Source of the DNA: Candidatus Omnitrophota bacterium
GTDB lineage: Bacteria > Omnitrophota > Gorgyraeia > Pluralincolimonadales > Pluralincolimonadaceae
Direction: 5' to 3'
Assembly: GCA_041653595.1 (NCBI GenBank)
Contig: JBAZFB010000007.1
Location: forward strand, 27,675-91,674
DNA length: 64,000 bases
The notes below the pieces were generated by a model. That model saw only the letters and a list, made by a program, of their open reading frames with translations. It had not been told where the DNA came from and made no database searches. Positions 58,770 through 64,000 of the stretch are shown here, piece by piece. Position numbers and translations under genes: made by a program. Every line of letters begins with the position of its first letter. Positions within the stretch are counted from its first letter, which is position 1.

Positions 58770-59032
58770 TTTTTGTACACCTCCTCACGATTTGCTATGC
58801 TGATTACGTAATAATTCTTGTTCTCGATATAGAAAATAGCCCTGTATTTATTCTTTCTCATCCTGAAATAGCTTCTTTTACTGTTTGATTTCAGCCTTTT
58901 AATATCAAATAAATTCAGATCGCTTGTTGTCTCTAATGCTATAAAAGCGTGATCAAATAGCTCAAATATATCTTTAGGGAGCTTCCCTTTTTTGATCTGC
59001 TTTGATATTTCATCTTCATAGAAGATTGACAT
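58760..59032 (-). CDS. RelE/ParE-family toxin (cassette copy 1)
   Basis: A 90-residue toxin of the RelE/ParE fold. The C-terminal strand pattern SYFRMRKNKYRAIFYIENKNYYVISIANREEVYKKW fits: Arg-rich RMRKNKYR, hydrophobic strands, and final NREEVYK. RelE members cleave mRNA at the ribosome and ParE members inhibit gyrase; sequence alone does not tell which. It is first in the operon, with a promoter whose -10 lies 6 nt from the ATG, so its mRNA may be leaderless. Confidence 0.85.
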   Translation of the reverse strand: MSIFYEDEISKQIKKGKLPKDIFELFDHAFIALETTSDLNLFDIKRLKSNSKRSYFRMRKNKYRAIFYIENKNYYVISIANREEVYKKWE

Positions 59033-59038
59033 GTTTAC

Positions 59039-59067
59039 ATTGTATTACTTATTTAGGTTAATGTCAA
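59039..59067 (-). promoter_or_regulatory. Toxin-antitoxin promoter
   Basis: On the minus strand: -35 TTGACA (59062-59067), 17-nt spacer, -10 TACAAT (59039-59044). The ATG of the toxin begins at 59032, about 7 nt after the -10. A small inverted repeat ATGT-TT-ACAT at 59031-59040 overlaps the start and could be an antitoxin operator. The only cassette with an obvious promoter of its own. Confidence 0.7.
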
Positions 59068-59087
59068 GGATTTTATATATTTATCAC

Positions 59088-59162
59088 GGAGAACGTTTGA
59101 ACTCAGCGGCTGGCACCTTAAAACAGACGGCCGGGACAGTCCGCTGGAGTGAAATGTTATAT
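59088..59162 (-). other. attC site 2
   Basis: Complete attC behind the 146-residue membrane-protein gene. AAC at 59092-59094, GTT at 59156-59158. Both arms match the array consensus; the loop reads TGGCACCTTAAAACAGACGG with small changes. Confidence 0.88.
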
Positions 59163-59171
59163 GATTATTTA

Positions 59172-59612
59172 TTATTTTTTAAATTTTTCTATTATGTCTT
59201 TCCTGGTGATTAAATAAAGTACCAGAATTTCTATGGCCAATGTGATATAACTTGGAATCATGCTAATTGCAACAACATGTGCCCCTTTAGGTATAGTAAT
59301 CGGTTCATTCATGGCAAAACATACATATAAATAATGGCATATACCAAATAGCCTACCGCAGATGTTTATTACAAGAAAGACAAGGATAATTATCCTTCCC
59401 CAATTTTTCAAAAATATGAAAGATATTCCGCCAATAATAAGGGCTGTCAGGAGTAGGAAAGATGCGATCATTATAATGGTTACAAAAATCCCGGATGATT
59501 GGATGCCTCTGAGATAAATCACTAAGCCGTATCTTATGGGGTAAAACTGATGGACTAATTCCCACAGGCCGTATAAACATGCAGAAATTCCGATTAGTTT
59601 TATTTTATTCAT
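59172..59612 (-). CDS. Four-helix membrane protein of unknown function (cassette)
   Basis: A 146-residue hydrophobic protein with four predicted membrane segments (about 5-25, 38-60, 66-88 and 115-137) and short polar loops. No family recognised. Ribosome site AAAGGAAA precedes the ATG. One cassette between attC 3 (upstream) and attC 2 (downstream). Confidence 0.75.
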   Translation of the reverse strand: MNKIKLIGISACLYGLWELVHQFYPIRYGLVIYLRGIQSSGIFVTIIMIASFLLLTALIIGGISFIFLKNWGRIIILVFLVINICGRLFGICHYLYVCFAMNEPITIPKGAHVVAISMIPSYITLAIEILVLYLITRKDIIEKFKK

Positions 59613-59623
59613 ATTTTCCTTTC

Positions 59624-59698
59624 ATATAACGTTTGAACTCAGCGGCTGGCACTTTAAAACAGGACGCTGGGACAGTCCGCTGGAGTGAAATGTTAGGC
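59624..59698 (-). other. attC site 3
   Basis: Complete attC with perfect R' box: on the minus strand GCCTAAC at 59698-59692 begins the site. AAC at 59628-59630 on the plus strand; left R box reads ATATAAC. Arms and loop match the consensus. Confidence 0.9.
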
Positions 59699-59728
59699 GC
59701 CTTTATGCAATTGGTCCGGCTTTGTTGA

Positions 59729-60082
59729 TCACTCTAAAAAATACCCCCTACTAAATGCCCAATAAAATTGCCCATAAATTATTAAAAATAATCCAACAAA
59801 ACAAAGTAACGAGAAAGAAATAATCAATAATATCGAACGTTTTGCAGTACGTTTACTTCGAGTATAATAAACATAAATAATTCCCCATATATTTACTATG
59901 CTTGCCATAATTGAGCTGATATTTAAACATTGGAAACCATAATTATATTTTTGTAATAAAGGGAACAAAATCCACGGAAGAGTGAGCAGTATTATCGCTA
60001 AAGCATAGATAGTCCATATATGTTTTGGGAAGTATATGTACTTTTTGACGCATTGATCAAGCATATTATTTTTATTTTCCAT
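59729..60082 (-). CDS. Small membrane protein of unknown function (cassette)
   Basis: A 117-residue protein with about three hydrophobic segments (25-43, 58-75 and 84-107). AT-rich, aromatic-rich (Tyr, Trp, Phe). No family recognised. A ribosome site GGAG lies 12 nt upstream, somewhat far. Single-gene cassette. Confidence 0.7.
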   Translation of the reverse strand: MENKNNMLDQCVKKYIYFPKHIWTIYALAIILLTLPWILFPLLQKYNYGFQCLNISSIMASIVNIWGIIYVYYTRSKRTAKRSILLIISFSLLCFVGLFLIIYGQFYWAFSRGYFLE

Positions 60083-60098
60083 TATACTATTTATCTCC

Positions 60099-60173
60099 GC
60101 CTAACGTTTGAACTCAGCGGCTGGCACCTTAAAACAGGACGCTGGGACAGTCCGCTGGAGTGAAATGTTAGGC
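60099..60173 (-). other. attC site 4
   Basis: Best-conserved site: GCCTAAC (60099-60105) and GTTAGGC (60167-60173) match the RYYYAAC/GTTRRRY consensus exactly at both ends. The stop codon TAA of the gene at 60168-60479 is inside the R'' box. Confidence 0.93.
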
Positions 60174-60479
60174 AGCGATTTTATCGCTTTTTTGGCCAAC
60201 TAACTCACCAGATGCAACAAGAGCAATGAAAAGCCCCAAGACTATACCTCGAACGAAGCTCATCGCAACCCTTAAAGCATTACTCGCTATTGGTAACGAC
60301 ATGTAAAAATCTAAGGCAAATCCACTCACTGCCAAAACCATCAGCAAAATGACAGCAACTAGACCCAGCCAGTGCGCCCAAGAAGCACGCTGGCGCGAGC
60401 GGTCGAAGAAAAACACTAGAAGAATAATCGCTCCAAAAAAGTAGATAATGTGGAAACCGACCGACGCTATCGCATTCAT
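60168..60479 (-). CDS. Small membrane protein of unknown function (cassette)
   Basis: A 103-residue protein with three hydrophobic segments (about 5-24, 35-57 and 68-92). GC-richer than its neighbours, so perhaps from a different source. Ribosome site AGAGGAGG is well placed. Its stop codon is supplied by the attC (GCC TAA C), so the reading frame ends within the recombination site. Confidence 0.75.
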   Translation of the reverse strand: MNAIASVGFHIIYFFGAIILLVFFFDRSRQRASWAHWLGLVAVILLMVLAVSGFALDFYMSLPIASNALRVAMSFVRGIVLGLFIALVASGELVGQKSDKIAA

Positions 60480-60491
60480 ACATCCTCCTCT

Positions 60492-60566
60492 GCCTAACGA
60501 TTGAACTCAGCGGCTGGCACCTTAAAACAGACGGCTGGGACAGTCCGCTGGAGTGAATTGTTAGAA
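60492..60566 (-). other. attC site 5
   Basis: GCCTAAC at 60492-60498 and GTTAGAA at 60560-60566. The arm AACGATTGAACTC has one change from the consensus AACGTTTGAACTC. Full site. Confidence 0.9.
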
Positions 60567-61324
60567 GCTCTTCTTTTCTGCTTTTTCAATAATTTCAGCC
60601 AATAATTCTTTTGTTGACCCTTTTGTTTGCTCTAAAGATTGTTTGCATATCTCTAATACTTCAGGATATTCTTTGGCATTCATTTCTAACGACCAGGCTG
60701 CAGCAGATCCTACAGCGGCGTCTTCTATGTTTTGGATTCTTTGCGCAACCTAAGCGCTGAAATAATCCTTTTTACGGCCCATATATTTTTTGAGCGGAAG
60801 TACTCTGCCCACAAATCGTCAAGTTGTTTTGCTGTTTTCACAGGTGTCATGATTAAGTTTTTAGATTCTCTTGTGTCAAAAAGAAGAAGGGTCGATTGTG
60901 ATTTGTTTGATGTATTTACTACAGAATCTTTAATAATTAATTCTACGGTATACATTCCCAGAGGGTCCTCTTCTGTAAAAGTTATATCTAGCGAATTATC
61001 CAGATTGATAACCTGCTCATCCTTTGATACGCTTGCTTTTGATTTAGCATAATCTCTTTGTTCCAATAAAATATTGCCAGATGGATCAATAACTTTTATA
61101 TCGGCACTTAGATCAACAGAATTATCTGAGTTTACAGAGAAACCTTTGACTAAAATTGCGCAATATGCGGTTTCACCTCTTACGTATTCTCTTACATCCT
61201 TAGCTGGATCGAATGTTTTTGCTTGATTAGAGGCATACAAGAAGACATTAAGATCTTGAGCATAGAGTGTAGAGGTTATAAATAAAAGAAAGATGGCAAT
61301 AATTGAAATTTTATATTTTTCCAT
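60561..61324 (-). pseudogene. Frameshifted secreted cassette protein
   Basis: A 199-residue ORF (60725-61324) with signal peptide MEKYKISIIAIFLLFITSTLYA/QD ends early. Right after it, in another frame, a 40-codon ORF (60561-60683) continues with VGSAAAWSLEMNAKEYPEVLEIC and a Lys/Glu-rich tail. Cassette proteins I know of have DDLWAEYFRSKN...VKRIISAL followed by AAAWSL...VLEIC in one chain, so a base has probably been lost near 60750. The N-terminal part is a beta-rich domain (IKVIDPSGNILLEQRDY). Function unknown. If the shift is real, the ORFs could still be made separately. Confidence 0.65.
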
Positions 61325-61332
61325 TTTCCCCC

Positions 61333-61406
61333 TTCTAACGTTTGAGCTCAGCGGCCGAGCCCTGCTAAAACACCCTGGCGTGGTCCGCTGGAGTGAAATG
61401 TTAGCT
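61333..61406 (-). other. attC site 6
   Basis: TTCTAAC at 61333-61339 and GTTAGCT at 61400-61406. The loop differs more from the consensus (CCCTGCTAAAACACCC) and one arm has GAGCTC for GAACTC. Confidence 0.85.
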
Positions 61407-61413
61407 ATTTATT

Positions 61414-62043
61414 TCATTTATTTAATATAGAAAATAGCGTTCCTTTTCCTATTATAATACCTTTACATGTTTCTTCGATATATTCTATTATTTTATCAAG
61501 TTTCGTATTTATTGGATCTGGATCAATTTTTGAATCATAAAATATAGCTGAATATTTCTCAGTTTCTTGAATATTTTTTTCTCTTAGCGCATCATTCGTA
61601 GTATAGTTTTGAGCCCACAAAATTGCTAACATACGGGCTGCTGTAAATATTTCACTAATAATACTATTAAGATCTTCGAACGGCTTTGCTTTATCCTTAC
61701 CAACTTGAGCCATAAATCTATATCGATATGAATGTATTTTGTTAAAAAGAGCTCTATTTTGATCATATCTGACGAATACTACAGAAGCTTGTTTTCGAGC
61801 TTCAAATCTGGTTTCGCTTTCATCATCCCGTTTTGTAATTGAATTTGTTTCGCTTTCAAGCCCCATTGGACTTCGAATATATTTAATTACATCCCTAGCT
61901 TCATAAAACAAAGCTAGTGTTTCTTCCGCAAGTTCAATATTTCTCTTTCCCTTATGCTCCCGACGCCAGGAATCTATATTATAGATGGCTATTACAGAGG
62001 TCAATATTAGTAATAAGTCTTTTATAAATTCCATTTTATCCAT
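61414..62043 (-). CDS. Membrane-anchored protein of unknown function (cassette)
   Basis: A 209-residue protein with one N-terminal hydrophobic stretch (about 5-22) and a helical, charged cytoplasmic or periplasmic part with the conserved-looking segment SWRREHKGKRNIELAEETLALFYEARDVIKYIRSP. This looks like a widespread family of unknown function often seen in mobile DNA. No catalytic residues apparent. Start could be the ATG at 62041-62043 or one 9 nt later. Confidence 0.7.
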   Translation of the reverse strand: MDKMEFIKDLLLILTSVIAIYNIDSWRREHKGKRNIELAEETLALFYEARDVIKYIRSPMGLESETNSITKRDDESETRFEARKQASVVFVRYDQNRALFNKIHSYRYRFMAQVGKDKAKPFEDLNSIISEIFTAARMLAILWAQNYTTNDALREKNIQETEKYSAIFYDSKIDPDPINTKLDKIIEYIEETCKGIIIGKGTLFSILNK

Positions 62044-62048
62044 ATTTT

Positions 62049-62124
62049 AGCTAACGTTTGAACTCAGCGGCTGAGCCCTTGATAACGGATGGCTAGCACA
62101 GTCCGCTGCAGTAAATTGTTAAAA
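62049..62124 (-). other. attC site 7
   Basis: AGCTAAC at 62049-62055 and GTTAAAA at 62118-62124. The right arm reads CCGCTGCAGTAAAT in place of CCGCTGGAGTGAAAT, so two bases have drifted; the site may be less efficient. Confidence 0.85.
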
Positions 62125-62135
62125 GATTATCTTAA

Positions 62136-62570
62136 CTATTCGCTAAACATCTCCTGGAAAGTATCTTTCCAACTAAATGCATTTAATATCCAGCCTTCGG
62201 GAGTCTTGAAAAAATAAAAAACCCATGGAATTGCATGTCTATTAGTTTTCTCTAAATAGCGTAATCTCAAAAGGGAGGTTCCTACTTTTTTTGAATCAAT
62301 AAATTCATAGCTCACCGCGGCCCCATATCGCGTTCCATATTGTTCTCTCTGCGCTTTTGATTGTAAAGCTGCTGAATCAAATTCAGATTCAGATATAACA
62401 ACGTAGGGTTTCATTTCTTTAAAGGCGGCGCCTAGATTACCAGCGGCTACTTGCTGCATTATTTTATTTGCTAATTCTTTCGCTGCGGATTCATCAGGAA
62501 CCGTAGCAGCGCTTATTAGAGAAACATGACTAAAAACAAACATAATGGCAAGAATCAAATACTTTAGCAT
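62136..62570 (-). CDS. Secreted NTF2-like or DUF4019-like protein (cassette)
   Basis: A 144-residue protein with signal peptide (MLKYLILAIMFVFSHVSLISA/AT). Mature part: DESAAKELANKIMQQVAAGNLGAAFKEMKPYV, then YEFIDSKKVGTSLLRLRYLEKTNRHAIPWVFYFFKTPEGWILNAFSW, a cone-shaped NTF2-like fold seen in small periplasmic DUF4019 proteins. That family call is tentative. Single-gene cassette. Confidence 0.68.
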   Translation of the reverse strand: MLKYLILAIMFVFSHVSLISAATVPDESAAKELANKIMQQVAAGNLGAAFKEMKPYVVISESEFDSAALQSKAQREQYGTRYGAAVSYEFIDSKKVGTSLLRLRYLEKTNRHAIPWVFYFFKTPEGWILNAFSWKDTFQEMFSE

Positions 62571-62614
62571 TTGCCATCTCCTTTCTTGTTTTATTATCTA
62601 TTTGTTTATCTTTC

Positions 62615-62689
62615 TTTTAACGTTTGAACTCAGCGGCTGGCACCTTAAAACAGGACGATGGGACAGTCCGCTGGAGTGAAATGTTAGAC
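62615..62689 (-). other. attC site 8
   Basis: TTTTAAC at 62615-62621 and a perfect GTTAGAC at 62683-62689. The stop codon of the gene at 62689-63279 overlaps the last base. Arms and loop match the consensus. Confidence 0.9.
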
Positions 62690-63279
62690 TACGATATCCA
62701 AAGCATTACCCTTCCTAATTCAGTCAGCTTCTTATCTTCTATTCTATACGCAATTATCCAACCGGCACCAGTAAGACTTTCTGCCTGAGTTCCCACATAA
62801 ACTAATATAATATTGCTCTTTTCGTCGTAAGCGGGAATGGATACGGTAGTTATTCCGTAAGCTTTGGGATTTTCCTGATACAATTTTTTCCATTCGCCGC
62901 CATTTTTATCGAAATATTTCATAAAATGACTATCTCTATCTATTACATAACCTTGTTGCATATCAGATTCTATCTCCAGCGAGATGCTTTCGCGATTTAA
63001 TTCGAATAATGCGTCAAGCAACGCAGAAATATCATATCCTTGGATAATAAGCCCCTTCTTAATATATTCTCTTGCTTGATTAATTTCTTCTTTATTATTT
63101 ATATCTAAATGGCCTAGCCCTGTCTTAGGCTCGACAATGACATATAGGTCTTCTTCGTGATTTTGCGCTAAGATAAGCCCGAGGAGGTTGCAGTTCTTTT
63201 TAACATCTTGCCGTATTTCGGGCCAGGCTAATGGCATTATTGCGCAACATAGGATTAAGGAGATTATTATTTTTTTCAT
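62689..63279 (-). CDS. Secreted protein of unknown function (cassette)
   Basis: A 196-residue protein with signal peptide (MKKIIISLILCCAIMPLAWP/EI). The mature part is mixed alpha/beta and ends with a strand-rich AGWIIAYRIEDKKLTELGRVMLWIS. I do not recognise the family. The stop TAG overlaps the attC 8 edge. No cysteine pair suggests no disulfide fold. Confidence 0.7.
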   Translation of the reverse strand: MKKIIISLILCCAIMPLAWPEIRQDVKKNCNLLGLILAQNHEEDLYVIVEPKTGLGHLDINNKEEINQAREYIKKGLIIQGYDISALLDALFELNRESISLEIESDMQQGYVIDRDSHFMKYFDKNGGEWKKLYQENPKAYGITTVSIPAYDEKSNIILVYVGTQAESLTGAGWIIAYRIEDKKLTELGRVMLWIS

Positions 63280-63287
63280 ATTTATTA

Positions 63288-63363
63288 GTCTAACGTTTGA
63301 ACTCAGCGGCTGAGCCCCTAAAAACAGGTGGCTGGCGCAGTCCGCTGGAGTGAAATGTTATGT
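63288..63363 (-). other. attC site 9
   Basis: GTCTAAC at 63288-63294 and GTTATGT at 63357-63363. The stop codon of the HEAT-like gene (63358-63360) is inside. Full site with consensus arms; loop slightly different. Confidence 0.9.
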
Positions 63364-63834
63364 TTGTTTTCTAGGAACATTGTATTTTTTTATATACCAT
63401 TTGCGCCATTTGATAATTGCGTGTATTCTTTCCGGATCATTCCAGATAAAACCAAAATCTTCTTTGGTTAATTTTTTAAGGGATTCGTTAGCCCAATATC
63501 GCGTTGTCACCATGCCCGCTTCAGGATATTTTGCTCCGACATGCATTGATTCATCAGAAAGTGCATCTATAAGATAGGGTATCGAGGTTTCGTTACCCTG
63601 TTCTCCGAGGATTCTTGCAGCGTCAGCCCGTAATGCCGTTTGGGGGCCATTCAATGCTTGATGCAATAGATTTATTTCAATCTTTTCATTCTTTTCTATT
63701 TTTTCGAATAAAACAGGAATGAGTTCTTGCGGTAAGGGACCAATAGTTGGGGCAAGCGGTGTCATGTCCATTTCGGCCAAGGCAATATTTGAAACGAGCA
63801 AGATTAACAGTAAGGTAATTATGTTTTTAGTCAT
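63358..63834 (-). CDS. Secreted HEAT-repeat protein (cassette)
   Basis: About 158 residues with a signal peptide (MTKNIITLLLILLVSNIALA/EM) and HEAT-type repeats: IEINLLHQALNGPQTALRADAARILGEQGNETSIPYLIDALSDES followed by a partial second unit ending ANESLKKLT. Such repeats bind proteins. I chose the ATG at 63832-63834 because GGAAGA precedes it; a longer start would lie in the attC. The stop TAA comes from the attC 9 box. Confidence 0.72.
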   Translation of the reverse strand: MTKNIITLLLILLVSNIALAEMDMTPLAPTIGPLPQELIPVLFEKIEKNEKIEINLLHQALNGPQTALRADAARILGEQGNETSIPYLIDALSDESMHVGAKYPEAGMVTTRYWANESLKKLTKEDFGFIWNDPERIHAIIKWRKWYIKKYNVPRKQT

Positions 63835-63854
63835 TTTTCTTCCGTTATTATTAA

Positions 63855-63929
63855 ACATAACGTTTGAACTCAGCGGCTGGCACCTTAAAACAGGATGCTG
63901 GGACAGTCCGCTGGAGTGAAATGTTCTCC
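63855..63929 (-). other. attC site 10
   Basis: ACATAAC at 63855-63861 and GTTCTCC at 63923-63929. The GTTCTCC box is shared with attC 1, both belonging to a toxin-antitoxin cassette. The loop, unlike attC 1, matches the rest of the array. Confidence 0.9.
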
Positions 63930-63932
63930 GTT

Positions 63933-64000
63933 TTAATTATTCTTTAATATTTCCCCAGCGGTGTGAAAATGTACTTTTTTACTGCGCTCTTTCACTTCGT
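63933..64000 (-). CDS. Ribbon-helix-helix antitoxin, second cassette copy (cut by window edge)
   Basis: The last 68 bases encode the C-terminus of a second copy of the antitoxin at 58551-58769; the 95 bases 63906-64000 are identical to 58524-58618. The rest, and the partner toxin, should lie just beyond the right edge. A duplicated toxin-antitoxin cassette is common in large sedentary integrons. Confidence 0.85.
   Translation of the reverse strand, partial: EVKERSKKVHFHTAGEILKNN

Larger units (their letters stand above)
57574..64000 (-). mobile_element. Integron gene-cassette array (CALIN in this window)
   Basis: Ten complete attC sites of about 75 bp plus one half-site, spaced 0.4-0.8 kb apart, each following a small gene on the minus strand. 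The sites share R'' RYYYAAC, arm ATTTCACTCCAGCGG, arm CCGCTGAGTTCAAAC and R' GTTRRRY, with the one-base bulge in the 5' arm that is typical of attC. The cassettes are AT-rich against a GC-rich host chromosome. No integrase is inside; gene and attC orientation place it beyond 64000. Confidence 0.92.

Noticed and set aside
58473..63929. Regular repeats considered as a CRISPR array
   Set aside because: Repeats are about 75 bp, palindromic with attC boxes, and spaced 0.4-0.8 kb by genes, not 30-40 bp spacers; no cas genes.

Overview
The window comes from a Gram-negative, lipopolysaccharide-making bacterium. It has lipid A, Kdo, heptose and Lpt genes and a type IV pilus or type II secretion-like system. 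Its many domain fusions (PilM-PilN, LptC-LptA, acyltransferase-ELM1, ThiS-TopA) and the style of its long one-way gene runs make me think of an uncultured lineage such as Omnitrophota (OP3) or a relative. That placement is an inference from gene content, not from a marker tree. Every gene I can support, apart from nothing on the other strand, lies on the minus strand, so transcription runs from high to low coordinates.

Region by region, in transcription order from the right. 57.6-64.0 kb is an integron gene-cassette array: ten complete attC sites of about 75 bp plus one half-site, separating small AT-rich genes that are mostly membrane or secreted proteins of unknown function. A toxin-antitoxin cassette occurs twice. 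No integron integrase is in the window; the orientation predicts it beyond the right edge. 55.1-57.6 kb is a transition zone with a cupin gene, a frameshifted SnoaL/DUF4440-like gene and an unknown ORF flanked by 31-bp direct repeats. At 55.03 kb a near-perfect sigma70-type promoter opens the branched-chain amino acid run ilvD-ilvB-ilvN-ilvC-leuA. This continues without a clear break into aroE, a prepilin peptidase, aroC, aroK, dprA, topA, xer and then the LPS run waaA-lpxK-acyltransferase/ELM1-glycosyltransferases (55-29.6 kb).

A second promoter (29.55 kb) starts hldD-hldA-kdsB-pyrG-kdsA-kdsD-kdsC, that is heptose and complete Kdo synthesis with the CTP supplier. A third (22.9 kb) starts the pilus/T2SS-like operon pilB-pilC-pilin-minor pilins-pilMN-pilO-pilP. 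A fourth (15.67 kb) starts lpxL-lptCA-lptB-hpf-tig-clpP-lon, an aminotransferase, a TauE-like transporter, serA, purA, a membrane pyrophosphatase, a DUF47 protein and a phosphate permease cut by the left edge.

The genes fit together as follows. The central runs build and export the outer-membrane LPS (Kdo, heptose, lipid A acylation, 4'-kinase, Kdo transfer, core glycosyltransferases, LptB and LptC/A). A pilus system sits beside them, with its prepilin peptidase about 24 kb away among aromatic amino acid genes. The most unusual part is the cassette array, with near-identical attC sites like a sedentary chromosomal integron, attached to an otherwise housekeeping chromosome. Several perfect small hairpins sit at gene ends inside operons. 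I saw no tRNA, rRNA or CRISPR array, and no gene-free stretch longer than about 200 bases.
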